Part shown: piece after piece, positions 1 to 8,407 of the stretch
How the letters are laid out: the number at the start of each line of letters is the position of its first letter
How positions within the stretch are numbered: position 1 is the stretch's first letter
NCBI RefSeq assembly: GCF_000964465.1
Contig: NZ_BANH01000024.1
Location: forward strand, 173,749 to 237,748
Reading direction: 5' to 3'
DNA: 64,000 nucleotides
Origin: Gluconobacter thailandicus F149-1 = NBRC 100600
GTDB taxonomy: Bacteria; Pseudomonadota; Alphaproteobacteria; Acetobacterales; Acetobacteraceae
Notes under the pieces: model-generated
Seen by the model: the letters and a program-made list of their open reading frames with translations, nothing else
The model's database searches: none
What the model was told of the DNA's origin: nothing
Translations under genes and position numbers: made by a program

Positions 1-2410
1 CAGTCTCCGTCGCGTCATGGACGGCCTTGCGTGTGACAGGATCGAACAGCGGTGCAAGATCCAGCGGGTCAGCATCCAAAGCGATATGAACGGGATCAGA
101 GGGCTGGTCTGGCAGCATGATCCGGGCGCTGCCTTCGGTACGCCCCAATCTGAAACCTTCAACAACGATGCCGTTCAGCTTACCGTTCCGTGTAACACCT
201 CGGCCCGCGATGGCCATTGTCTGGCCGTGAGCCTGAAGGCCATCCAGCGCGACCATGTCGTGAGCACGGAACGCGATGTGACCAGTCGCAACGGCCGCTT
301 CACCGACAGGTTTGGTCCAGACCGGCACCGTAATGCCAGCCCGCTCCATATCAAGTGACAGAGCGAGATCTGCGAGGGAACTGGCATGCTGGATGTAATG
401 CGCGGAAAGCGTGGCATGTCCGGTGAAGAGGCCTGCCGGAACCAGATGAGCCCTCACGGCAGAAAGCGGATCGAGAAACGCCTTCGCCTGAATATCCTGC
501 AAAATGCGGTCAGGCGCTCCTTTGCGGAAATTTTCATTCACAACGACATGGACAGGAATACCCGTCAGACGCCCATCTCCCGTGAGATCCAGACCACTTT
601 CCGTAGCAGTCAGAGTGCCGGATGCGTCATCAACGGCGTGGTCCATCAACACGTTGCCCAGATGGACCCTGGCAAAGGATGCCTTGGCCTGAACGTGAAT
701 ATCCTTGTCCTGAACATGCGCGGTTAATGGCAACGTCAGACGCGCATGAGCATCGACTGTTCCGGCGGGGTCCGTGAAGGGTAGCGGATGTTGGGAGAGA
801 AGGTGCAGTCTCGGGTGCGACAGGATGTCTTTGAACGCAGGTAGAGATCCTTTCAGATGCGTCCTGATGTCACCGGTGGTGGGGCCTTTTTCATAGAGAT
901 TGCCCAGACGGACTTCTCCGTCAGCAATCTCGATTCCCCCGCTATCCGTCGCCTGCATCCCATGCTGGAACTGGACGACCAGTGTGTCGAAGCCGTCAAA
1001 TCCCAGCTTCGCATCAATCCCCGTGGCGGGCGGAACCGGACGCAGCCAATGCACCGTCAGATCGTCGCCGAGTAGTTGTCCATCCATGCTTGTCGGCCGG
1101 ATATGCTTTGGACCGTCATTCGAATGAACATGCGTGCGCACTTCAAGATCATGCCCGCGGCCATTCGTGATGTTGGCGATGATCCATTTCCGGCCGCCTT
1201 TGATCACACCTGCCGGCCAGACATTGCCCAGCGTCGCAAAATCAAAGCCGTCCAGAGTGGCTGTCGCATCCCCGTCCAGCACATGAGGATGCTTCAGTTC
1301 GTCCACTGTCAGTGCGGCCGTCGCCTGAACATGGGTCAGGGCCCCATGAACATCTGCAATCGTCACTTTCAGGGAGGGAACAGCAAGAGCGGCGGGGCCC
1401 TGCACACCGGGTGTACCCATGCGAAGGTTCAGTTGCGCTTCACCGCCGCGCAGATCAATCGGTCCCTCGGAATCCTGCCGGATATGTCCGGCGCCGAGCA
1501 TGAGGTGAATCGCCAGACTGGAAGGGAGTTCTCCCATCCTGTGGGGAACCACCTGCATGTCAGCAGCAATGGTTATCGGCAGATCCCAGTTGGCCAAACC
1601 CTTATTGAAGACGCTCAGGCCACCCGGATGAAACGGCGTGGACGTCAGATGCCATTGACCCATGCGTGATGAGGTCTGGCCACCCTTGGCACTCAGGACA
1701 GTCTGAAACGACCCGACCCGCACGCTACTATGCCACCAGCCATTCCAAAGGTAATCCTCGGACGTCGCAGCAACTTTCAGACGCTGGCCATGTGCTTCGA
1801 TAGGGCCAAGCAGCAGACTCTGCCTGTCAGGCAGACCCAGCAACGTTATGGAGACGTTCCGCAGGTCAATGGCGGCCAGACGGTCCATTTGGGTTGGAAC
1901 GCCCCGACCGCCATGTTTCTGGGCAGGAAGGTCAAGATCAATATCGCCATCGGGCTGTCGACGCAGCACAAGGGAGACGTCCTGAAGGCGCAGACGACGG
2001 GGCGCGATGACCCCGTGAAGCAGCGGGGCAAGCGCCATGACCACATCGGCCTCACCGGCCCGCTCGGCAATGGTGCCGTCCAGCCTTGTCACGGTCAGGC
2101 CGCGCGCTTCCAGCATCAACCCTGCGGAAATTCCACCAGAACCTGGCTGCCACTGAACACGGAGCTGCGACCAGGCCAAACGCCCCGCAGGGTGGCCCGG
2201 CCGCTTGCCGGCTACTACGGGAATCGGCTCTATCAGACGGGAAACCGACGTAACATCGACCGGCCCGTGCGCAAGTTTCCAGAGCAGCAGGGTTCCCGCT
2301 GCTCCAGCAGCAGCAACAGGCGCCATAAGCGCAATGCAAACCCAGCGTGCAACGCTCAGGTGACGCGGAAGGCAGAACGGTCCAGGTGAATAAGGGTCAG
2401 GCAGGGCCAT
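1..2410 (-). CDS. AsmA/DUF3971 (YhdP-like) envelope protein, 5' part only
   Basis: The minus frame is open from an ATG at 2410 to the window edge, so the C-terminus is missing and about 803 codons are visible. There is one N-terminal membrane segment (about residues 22-45). A long stretch of alternating beta-type sequence follows, with an early LVLRRQPDGDIDLDL segment of the kind seen in AsmA/DUF3971 proteins. Members such as E. coli YhdP and TamB are anchored in the inner membrane and span the periplasm, helping to move phospholipid to the outer membrane; that role is inferred here. The gene follows bcp by 62 nt on the same strand and is probably cotranscribed. Several overlapping plus-strand ORFs here are shadows. 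Confidence 0.75.
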   Translation of the reverse strand, partial: MALPDPYSPGPFCLPRHLSVARWVCIALMAPVAAAGAAGTLLLWKLAHGPVDVTSVSRLIEPIPVVAGKRPGHPAGRLAWSQLRVQWQPGSGGISAGLMLEARGLTVTRLDGTIAERAGEADVVMALAPLLHGVIAPRRLRLQDVSLVLRRQPDGDIDLDLPAQKHGGRGVPTQMDRLAAIDLRNVSITLLGLPDRQSLLLGPIEAHGQRLKVAATSEDYLWNGWWHSSVRVGSFQTVLSAKGGQTSSRMGQWHLTSTPFHPGGLSVFNKGLANWDLPITIAADMQVVPHRMGELPSSLAIHLMLGAGHIRQDSEGPIDLRGGEAQLNLRMGTPGVQGPAALAVPSLKVTIADVHGALTHVQATAALTVDELKHPHVLDGDATATLDGFDFATLGNVWPAGVIKGGRKWIIANITNGRGHDLEVRTHVHSNDGPKHIRPTSMDGQLLGDDLTVHWLRPVPPATGIDAKLGFDGFDTLVVQFQHGMQATDSGGIEIADGEVRLGNLYEKGPTTGDIRTHLKGSLPAFKDILSHPRLHLLSQHPLPFTDPAGTVDAHARLTLPLTAHVQDKDIHVQAKASFARVHLGNVLMDHAVDDASGTLTATESGLDLTGDGRLTGIPVHVVVNENFRKGAPDRILQDIQAKAFLDPLSAVRAHLVPAGLFTGHATLSAHYIQHASSLADLALSLDMERAGITVPVWTKPVGEAAVATGHIAFRAHDMVALDGLQAHGQTMAIAGRGVTRNGKLNGIVVEGFRLGRTEGSARIMLPDQPSDPVHIALDADPLDLAPLFDPVTRKAVHDATET

Positions 2411-2472
2411 CACTGTATGCCGGCGGACGTCCGGCGTTCTCCCTGTCTGTGGAAAGAATGGCGGAAGGGCGC

Positions 2473-2967
2473 TCAGGCGCCGCTGGTCATATCCTGGAAA
2501 GCCTCAGCCACCAGCGCAGTATGGTCCGCCGGCTTCACCTTGCGCCAGATATGGCGGATCACACCGTCTCCATCCACAAGAAAGGAACTGCGCTCCATAC
2601 CCATATAGGTCCGGCCATACATGGATTTCTCAACCCACGTTCCGTAGGCCTCGGCGACGCTGTGATCTTCATCGGACGCCAACGGGAAGGTAAGCGCATA
2701 TTTGTCGGCAAAACGGTCAATCTTCGTGACCGGATCCGGGCTGACACCAATGATCGTCAGACCCTCACTGTCGAATGACGGCAGGCTCTCCTGAATGGAG
2801 CAGGCCTGCGTCGTACAGCCAGGCGTGTCGGCCTTGGGGTAGAAATAAAGCAGATACGGTTTGCCCTTCAGCGTTTCACTGCTGACGGTGCCACCTCCCG
2901 AAATGGGAAGCGAAAACGCTGGAGCGCGGTCACCCGGCTGAAGAGCATGTTCTGTCATAGGCACCAT
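2473..2967 (-). CDS. bcp: Thiol peroxidase, Bcp/PrxQ-type peroxiredoxin
   Basis: A 164-residue thioredoxin-fold protein with the Bcp active-site run YPKADTPGCTTQAC. Counting from the ATG at 2967, Cys51 is the peroxidatic and Cys56 the likely resolving cysteine. It would reduce H2O2 and organic hydroperoxides in the cytosol using thioredoxin. An AGG sits 5 nt before the ATG at 2967; a second ATG lies three codons downstream at 2958. Length and motif fit the family fully. It stands just upstream of the AsmA-like gene on the same strand. Confidence 0.93.
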   Translation of the reverse strand: MVPMTEHALQPGDRAPAFSLPISGGGTVSSETLKGKPYLLYFYPKADTPGCTTQACSIQESLPSFDSEGLTIIGVSPDPVTKIDRFADKYALTFPLASDEDHSVAEAYGTWVEKSMYGRTYMGMERSSFLVDGDGVIRHIWRKVKPADHTALVAEAFQDMTSGA

Positions 2968-3018
2968 GATTGCCTGACACCCTTCGCCCGATCAAGGCGG
3001 ACGAAGAGCAATAATGGC

Positions 3019-3414
3019 TCAGTATTGCGGATAAACCACAACTGGCGGCGGGGGCGGCGCATAAACAACCGGTGGTGGTGGCGCATAAACCACAGGTGGC
3101 GGCGGAGCATAGACAACCGGCGGTGGCGGCGGTCCATAAGGATGGCTCAACATAGCGCCACCCATGGCCCCAATGGCGAGACCGCCCAGAATACCGCCTA
3201 CAACAGCGCCAGTATTCCCACGATGCCCACCGTGATTCCAGCCTGGTCCCGGACCGTAATATCCACGTCCTGGGCCGCCATATCCCGGACCTCCATATCC
3301 CGGACCGCCATGCCAGTGAGCTTCAGCGGTGGGAACAACGGCGTTCGGGGCAACTACTGCCGTGCCGATCAGCAGGGGCGCAGCCAGCAGGACTGCACGG
3401 GTGATGCGACGCAT
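3019..3414 (-). CDS. Exported Gly/Pro-rich repeat protein
   Basis: A 131-residue protein. The frame is open further upstream, but an AGGAGA seven bases before the ATG at 3414 fixes the start. A signal peptide (about residues 1-30, ending TAEA) is followed by GGPGYG-type repeats, a glycine-zipper-like hydrophobic patch (VVGGILGGLAIGAMGGAML), and a tail of four PPPPVVYA-type repeats ending in VVVYPQY. The glycine zipper suggests an envelope-associated protein; no enzyme domain is visible. Function unknown. It lies between bcp and the exported paralog pair, on the same strand. Confidence 0.7.
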   Translation of the reverse strand: MRRITRAVLLAAPLLIGTAVVAPNAVVPTAEAHWHGGPGYGGPGYGGPGRGYYGPGPGWNHGGHRGNTGAVVGGILGGLAIGAMGGAMLSHPYGPPPPPVVYAPPPPVVYAPPPPVVYAPPPPPVVVYPQY

Positions 3415-3562
3415 GGCAAATCTCCTCATTACGTCAGACGGGCGAGATCCGAAGAGTGGTTCTGCCCGCCCTGTGAGAGAAAATCTGCCACACGAAAATG
3501 GCAGGAAAAGGCAACAATCATGGCAGATATTTCTCAAATTATGACTGCCATAAAGAGTGTCT

Positions 3563-4132
3563 TCAGTGACCGGAATCGACCCGATGATATCCTTCCGGAG
3601 GGTCAAACAGAGCATCGGCCTGAGCCGCGCGACTGACAGACGCAGCCTGCACAACAAGCCGTCCCCCCTGCGTTGCACCCAGCAACAGCCCATCCGCCGT
3701 GTAACAGAAATCAGTCGGGAGTTTGTTCGTGTCCAGACTCTCCCAGATCATGCAGCTCTCGCCGGCAATTGTGGCAGGCCCCACCTGTTTCCACCCACCG
3801 GGTGCGAGAGTGCCTGGTGCGGAAAACGAATCGCCAGGGGCTCCGGTCACGGTGGCGCTTTTCGCAGTCGTATCCAGCACCATCAGCTTATGCGTCCGGT
3901 AATCCGTCAGCATGACCGTCGCCGCACCTTCAGGATCCACACGCTGCCGCCACAGCTTCGCACTCCAGCGCATCCGCTGATGAAGATGCTGACCGCCGGG
4001 ACCAACCATCACGTAGTCAATGTCAGCATCATGCATCGGCGTAACGTATGGGGCTGTGTCTGCGGCATGTGCCACCTGAGTGCCAAGAAGCAGCCCTGCC
4101 AGAACTCCGAAGCTCCAGAAACCGCGCCGCAT
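3563..4132 (-). CDS. Exported hypothetical protein, short paralog of the upstream gene
   Basis: A 189-residue protein with a signal peptide cleaved near AHAAD. It shares motifs in the same order with the gene before it: an early beta-rich part, TIAGESCMIWE (TIAGVSCDRWD upstream), a CYTADG / CVTDDG segment and a terminal FDPPEGY (FEPPAGF upstream). The pair resembles periplasmic DUF4412-type proteins with one conserved disulfide, an uncertain assignment. Its ATG overlaps the upstream stop by one base (TAATG), implying translational coupling. Function unknown. Confidence 0.8.
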   Translation of the reverse strand: MRRGFWSFGVLAGLLLGTQVAHAADTAPYVTPMHDADIDYVMVGPGGQHLHQRMRWSAKLWRQRVDPEGAATVMLTDYRTHKLMVLDTTAKSATVTGAPGDSFSAPGTLAPGGWKQVGPATIAGESCMIWESLDTNKLPTDFCYTADGLLLGATQGGRLVVQAASVSRAAQADALFDPPEGYHRVDSGH

Positions 4133-5001
4133 TATTTCTGACCGCCGTTGGACGGGCCGCTCGGCGGTTGATCCGGAGTCGAGACCGTTCCATCACCTGC
4201 GGAATCATTCGGAACAGAGGGCTGGCTTACGTCGTCGGGGGATGCGGGCGGGGCAGCCGGGACCGCGTCCGAGTTCTCCGCCGGAGTGCCCTGTGCGGCA
4301 ATATGTCCTGGAGCCTGCACGGCCGAGTCTCCTGCCGCTCCGCCTTCCGGAACAGGGGCCGGCGTGGGCGATGTGGACTGACTGCCGTCGGTTGAGGAAT
4401 GCCGGGCTGGTGCCCTCGGCGTGATTTCCTGAAACCCTGCGGGAGGCTCGAAAGTGGAGGTTGGCAGGTCACCGTAGGTGACGGTCGTTGCCTGAATGGA
4501 GCCTTCTGCCCCATCCGCATCCACACCGTTCTCGGACAGGATAACGCCATCATCCGTCACGCAGGCTGCGGCCTTGCCATGGGCTGTCTGGATATCCCAT
4601 CGATCGCAAGAAACCCCGGCGATCGTAGCCTGACCCGCCTTGGTGTATTTCATCCCAAGATCAAGCATGAACGGATTATGCAGCCCGTGCTGAGGCCGAA
4701 TATGAGCGTAAAGTTTCCGCTCCAGCATGACGAGCGTGACAAGCTGCTTCGGGCGATCCAGAATCGTGATGCCACGACCATCGGCTGAATCAATCCGCAG
4801 CATATCTCCCGATCCGGAAAAATAGACCTTCACGTTCCCACCGGCACCCTGCATTCCCGGGGCTGACAGATGATACGTGACCGTCACATCCCGAGCCGGA
4901 GCCAGTCTCGGATGGTCATCGGCGTATGCTGCGCCGCTGCCTGCCACAAGGAACAGGCTGGCGAGAAAAGCAGACTGATGCCGCCGAAGAAATGAAATCA
5001 T
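4132..5001 (-). CDS. Exported hypothetical protein, long paralog with Pro/Ser-rich tail
   Basis: A 289-residue protein: signal peptide ending AYADD, a beta-rich domain (about residues 30-195) with TIAGVSCDRWD and ACVTDDG, the end-of-domain motif FEPPAGF, then a low-complexity tail of about 90 residues rich in Pro, Ser, Gly and Ala. The folded part matches the downstream gene; the tail is extra. The ATG overlaps the aat stop codon by one base (TGATG), so aat and both paralogs look like one translationally coupled unit. The two-cysteine region suggests a periplasmic disulfide. No enzyme motif is visible. Confidence 0.8.
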   Translation of the reverse strand: MISFLRRHQSAFLASLFLVAGSGAAYADDHPRLAPARDVTVTYHLSAPGMQGAGGNVKVYFSGSGDMLRIDSADGRGITILDRPKQLVTLVMLERKLYAHIRPQHGLHNPFMLDLGMKYTKAGQATIAGVSCDRWDIQTAHGKAAACVTDDGVILSENGVDADGAEGSIQATTVTYGDLPTSTFEPPAGFQEITPRAPARHSSTDGSQSTSPTPAPVPEGGAAGDSAVQAPGHIAAQGTPAENSDAVPAAPPASPDDVSQPSVPNDSAGDGTVSTPDQPPSGPSNGGQK

Positions 5002-5660
5002 CAGGTGTCTCCTGGATGTGGGCGCAGGGACGCGATGTCATCGCGCAGGGCGTGCAGACTGAAGTCGTCCGGCCAGACGGCACGAACAATCAAAGCCTGT
5101 TTCAGCAGCACCAGATATTCCGCAGCGGGAATACCGATACCGCCCAGTGTTGTCAGATGAGGCGTGGTGTACTGCGTATCCAGAAGGCGATACCCTCCCT
5201 GACGCAATCCTGCAACGAGATGAACCAGCGCAATTTTGGAAACATCCCGTTGGCGGGAAAACATGCTTTCCCCGAAAAACGCGCCGCCCAGCGTTACGCC
5301 GTAAAGACCGCCAACAAGCGCGTCCCCCTCCCAGACTTCGATGGAATGGGCATGGCCTCGTTGATGGAGTGCACCGTATAGCGCGCAGATTTTGGGGCTG
5401 ATCCAGGTTTCCTCCCGGCCAGGTGCCGGAGCGGCGCAGGCCAGCATGACGTCTTCAAAAGCCCGGTCTGCCGTTACCTGCACCCTGCCGGACCGAATGG
5501 TCCGCATCAGCTTGCGCGGCACCACCATTCCATCCAGTGGAAGAATTCCGCGTTCCTCCGGAAAGTACCAGCTCAGCTCATCACTGTCCCGATCAGGCGC
5601 CATCGGGAAAATGCCTGATGCATAGGCATCAAGCAGGCTTTCCGGTGTGATGTCAGACAT
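5001..5660 (-). CDS. aat: Leucyl/phenylalanyl-tRNA--protein transferase
   Basis: Transfers Leu or Phe from its aminoacyl-tRNA to proteins with N-terminal Lys or Arg, marking them for ClpS/ClpAP degradation (N-degron pathway, cytosol). The family motifs are clear: LLDAYASGIFPM near the N-terminus, WYFPEERGIL, and the GGLYGVTLGGAFFGESMFS block. The frame extends to 5792, but the extra residues do not look like the family, so the start is placed at MSDITPES (5660), giving 219 residues, a normal length. First gene of the coupled unit with the two exported paralogs. Confidence 0.93.
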   Translation of the reverse strand: MSDITPESLLDAYASGIFPMAPDRDSDELSWYFPEERGILPLDGMVVPRKLMRTIRSGRVQVTADRAFEDVMLACAAPAPGREETWISPKICALYGALHQRGHAHSIEVWEGDALVGGLYGVTLGGAFFGESMFSRQRDVSKIALVHLVAGLRQGGYRLLDTQYTTPHLTTLGGIGIPAAEYLVLLKQALIVRAVWPDDFSLHALRDDIASLRPHPGDT

Positions 5661-5716
5661 GCCTTCGATACTTTCGGTCCTGCATGGGGGAAATATTGGC
5701 CTCTCTGTCTCCTGAC

Positions 5717-5920
5717 ATGATACACAGATCTCCAATCTCATGGAGAGCCGCTTTGCCAATAGCCTTTGTTTACATGATCTTTCTGGTGCCACTGGCGCTT
5801 CTGCGCCTGCTTATTCCTGAAGCGCACGGCCTGCTGATGGCACTTGCCAAGATCTGTTTTGCAGGAATTGTTTTCTGGGGTCTTCTGGACTTCTGGCGTC
5901 TGCGCCCCAGCAGGAGCTAG
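5717..5920 (+). CDS. Small two-helix membrane protein (putative)
   Basis: An ORF of 67 codons from the ATG at 5717 (the frame is open from 5684), divergent from aat and convergent with the MAPEG gene, whose stop lies 3 nt away. It encodes two hydrophobic segments (about residues 10-33 and 36-56) and a basic C-terminus (RLRPSRS). No family recognised. It is supported by its clean fit between neighbours and its two-helix pattern; a chance ORF cannot be excluded. Confidence 0.45.
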   Translation: MIHRSPISWRAALPIAFVYMIFLVPLALLRLLIPEAHGLLMALAKICFAGIVFWGLLDFWRLRPSRS

Positions 5921-5923
5921 GCC

Positions 5924-6313
5924 TCAGATCAAGCCGAGAAGTACCAGAAACAGCCCGACCATTGATCCGCCCCAGATGAGACTGCGGATCGGTCCCCAGC
6001 CGAACGCATAGGCCGGGACGTAGATCAGACGCCCGAAGAAATAGAGCCCTGCACCCCAGGCAACAAGAGCCCCATCTTTTCCGGCGATGTGGGCCAATAG
6101 AACAGCCCCGATGAAAATCGGGAGCGTTTCCTGAAGATTAGCCTGCGCGCGGCGCATGCGGGCAGCGAGTCCCGTATAATGTGGCGCCTCGCCATCCCGG
6201 TTTCCGGTGGCCCACTGAACGCCATCCTGACGCCGACAGGCTGCCGAGGTGAGAAACAGGTGTACAAAAGCCAGAACAAGCGTCCAGCCAAGCCAGATAA
6301 GACTCATCGACAT
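5924..6313 (-). CDS. MAPEG family membrane protein
   Basis: A 129-residue inner-membrane protein with four predicted helices. The first-loop signature is RMRRAQANLQETLPIF, matching the R..RA..N..E..P pattern of the MAPEG family (glutathione transferase-like membrane proteins of eicosanoid and glutathione metabolism; COG3686-type in bacteria). Substrate unknown. Length is normal. It follows the EcsC gene on the same strand with a short gap. Confidence 0.85.
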   Translation of the reverse strand: MSMSLIWLGWTLVLAFVHLFLTSAACRRQDGVQWATGNRDGEAPHYTGLAARMRRAQANLQETLPIFIGAVLLAHIAGKDGALVAWGAGLYFFGRLIYVPAYAFGWGPIRSLIWGGSMVGLFLVLLGLI

Positions 6314-6344
6314 CCTGTTTCTCCGGTTTCAGCCTCCCGCGAAA

Positions 6345-7187
6345 TCAGGAGAAGGATTCAGACGTTGCCCCGGATCGCAGATCCATGGCTGCTTCATGAA
6401 CGGCTCGGCCGTGCGTCCGTTCCAGACGGCGGATCGTAAAATGTGCCCGGGCAAGCGCACGGTAATGCGCGAGGAACGCCGAGTTGAGCGATGCCCCACA
6501 CAGCGCACCTGCTACCGGCACCATCTGAAGCGCAAACTTCCGCGACAGTCCGATGCCATAATGGGACGCAACTTCGGAAATCAGCATCACGACCGGGCGT
6601 CCCCGTAACAGGGCACGAGCCGAGAAGAAGCCAAGTTCTCCGTCCTCTTCTTCCTGCCGGGCCGGAAAGGTCTTGAGTGCAAACACTTCGAGGCACGCCC
6701 TGCGTGTGTCCTCATCACGCAGATCCTCCCCTTCCTCGCGGGCGATGCGGGCGATTTCGCGCATGATGGTCAGGGTCGTGAACCCGACATCCGGAGCAAG
6801 GCCAAACACGCCACCAAAGCCGCCGACAGCACCCGAAATGGCAACAGCCGCCTGCCCGGCGTTCTCCCGCCACATATCGCGCTTGAGCGGAACGTCATTT
6901 TTGATACCGACGATGGCGACATTGAACGCCTGCTCAATGGCGATTTCCGCCGTCTTCTGGATTTTTTCCTGAAGGCCCGGCGCAAGACCAAGTCCCTTCA
7001 TACCGAGTCGCGCAGCCTGGCCGACGGCACCACCCATCAGATCCGCCAGACGGACGAGGACGCCGCGCCCCTGCTCGACACGTGCCAGCACGGACTGAAG
7101 CTGGGCAAGGGATTCCCCGTCCAGCGCCAGTGATGCAAATTCGCTGGTCGGAAGCTGCGAGCCATTCTCTACGGTCATGACGATCAA
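6345..7187 (-). CDS. EcsC family protein
   Basis: A 280-residue protein with alternating amphipathic and Gly/Ala-rich segments typical of the EcsC family (named from the Bacillus ecsABC locus). Recognisable parts are the early VRLADLMGGAVGQAARLG, the AVGGFGGVFGLAPDVGFTTLTIMREIARIA block, and the late hydrophobic VPVAGALCGASLNSAFL. Biochemical function of the family is unknown; membrane association is likely. A second ATG lies three codons inside the start. Divergent from the exported hypothetical at 7299. Confidence 0.8.
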   Translation of the reverse strand: MIVMTVENGSQLPTSEFASLALDGESLAQLQSVLARVEQGRGVLVRLADLMGGAVGQAARLGMKGLGLAPGLQEKIQKTAEIAIEQAFNVAIVGIKNDVPLKRDMWRENAGQAAVAISGAVGGFGGVFGLAPDVGFTTLTIMREIARIAREEGEDLRDEDTRRACLEVFALKTFPARQEEEDGELGFFSARALLRGRPVVMLISEVASHYGIGLSRKFALQMVPVAGALCGASLNSAFLAHYRALARAHFTIRRLERTHGRAVHEAAMDLRSGATSESFS

Positions 7188-7298
7188 AACTCCTGTTCGT
7201 AAGACCCGAAACCGTTTACCCGATAGCAGGTTTCATATCGCATCACGAAAGCCCCCTGCTTGACGGGTGCCCCGGCCGGGTGTGGAGAAGGACATACT

Positions 7299-7814
7299 AT
7301 GAAAACATTTTCCCGCTGGATCCTGTCTGCCCCGCTGGCGGTCAGTCTCCTTGCGACAGCAGCCACTCCGGCCCTGTCCGCTCCACATCATGCCCATCGT
7401 AGCCATAGTACGGCCGATCTGCCACAGATCCCGCCCTCGACGGCACATCAGCTGAACAATCAGCCTGAAAAAGTTCTGACACCCGCACAGCAGGTTGCCC
7501 TGCCGGACGGCGGCGCCCCTCCTCCGCCCCATGGCTATACAACGGTTGAGGACTCGGAAGAGAAGCTCGCGAATTACAGCGGGGAAGTCCGGACGCATCT
7601 GCCTGTTGGCATGCCAGGGACCAATGCCGAGCAGAAAACCAACGGCCCGAACAACCTGCCGTCCCATTTCAGCATTTTCGGGATGCCGGTGAAGTTCAAC
7701 GCCCCCGTCACGGCACCTTATCATAGCGAAGACCTGCCACTGACTTATGCCGGACATCCGTCCAACGGGCAGACCAACGTTCTGGTCAACGGCGACGCCT
7801 CAGATATTCACTAA
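7299..7814 (+). CDS. Exported hypothetical protein
   Basis: A 171-residue protein starting at MKTFSRWIL; GGAGAAGG before the ATG at 7299 decides the start although the frame is open from 7260. The signal peptide (about 25-30 residues) ends near ALSAPHHAH. The mature part is His-rich at first, then Pro-rich (GGAPPPPHGYT), and ends in polar sequence without known motifs. Likely periplasmic or secreted. No family recognised. Confidence 0.7.
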   Translation: MKTFSRWILSAPLAVSLLATAATPALSAPHHAHRSHSTADLPQIPPSTAHQLNNQPEKVLTPAQQVALPDGGAPPPPHGYTTVEDSEEKLANYSGEVRTHLPVGMPGTNAEQKTNGPNNLPSHFSIFGMPVKFNAPVTAPYHSEDLPLTYAGHPSNGQTNVLVNGDASDIH

Positions 7815-7841
7815 GACTGAAGGCACCAGGGTTGGGGGCCA

Positions 7842-8258
7842 TCAGGCCCGAACCCAGTCTCCGATTTTCGTCAGGTAGCGGAACTCCGGTTCCGTGACTG
7901 GCGCAACGGACAGGCGTGACTGCTTCAGAAGCGCCATGTTTTCCAGTTCCGGATCAGCCTTGATCTGGGCGAGCGTGATGGGTTTGGCGAAAGCGCCATT
8001 CGCTTTCACATCCACACAGACCCATTTCGGATCATCGGCAGTCGGGTCCGGGTAGGCCTCTTTCACAACTTCCACGACACCCACAATCTGCTTTTCACTG
8101 ACGGAATGGTAAAAAAGTGCCAGATCTCCGATCTTCATGGCGGCCAGATTGTTGCGGGCCTGATAGTTGCGAACACCTGTCCAGGGTTCCACTCCGTTAT
8201 GGATCTGTTCGCTCCATGAGAAGGCTTCGGGTTCGGATTTTATCAGCCAGTACGCCAC
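7842..8258 (-). CDS. EVE domain-containing protein
   Basis: A 138-residue single-domain protein. The beginning MAYWLIKSEPEAFSW, followed by TGVRNYQARNNLAAMKIGDLALFYHS, is the standard EVE/thymocyte nuclear protein 1 signature. EVE domains are PUA-like folds that bind modified bases in nucleic acids. Length is typical for the stand-alone bacterial form. It is divergent from ccmC with about 150 nt between the starts. Confidence 0.92.
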   Translation of the reverse strand: MAYWLIKSEPEAFSWSEQIHNGVEPWTGVRNYQARNNLAAMKIGDLALFYHSVSEKQIVGVVEVVKEAYPDPTADDPKWVCVDVKANGAFAKPITLAQIKADPELENMALLKQSRLSVAPVTEPEFRYLTKIGDWVRA

Positions 8259-8407
8259 GTCATTCTCCTGCGAAAAGTTCCCTTTTCGCGCTCATTTCCG
8301 TGAAACGTGATAACAGTCATAGGAACATTGGGACAATGCGCCTCTTCCGATTGTGAGGGGTTCGGACTATTTCATGTAGAAATATTTCGCGGAGTTTGAG
8401 AGTTCCC

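Noticed and set aside
17..2389. Chain of plus-strand ORFs (113, 113, 72, 197 and 219 codons)
   Set aside because: They lie opposite one continuous minus-strand frame with membrane anchor and AsmA-like sequence; their products are Arg/His/Pro-rich without motifs.
3019..3140. Short direct repeats as a possible CRISPR array
   Set aside because: They encode PPPPVVYA units in frame within an exported protein; there are no unique spacers.
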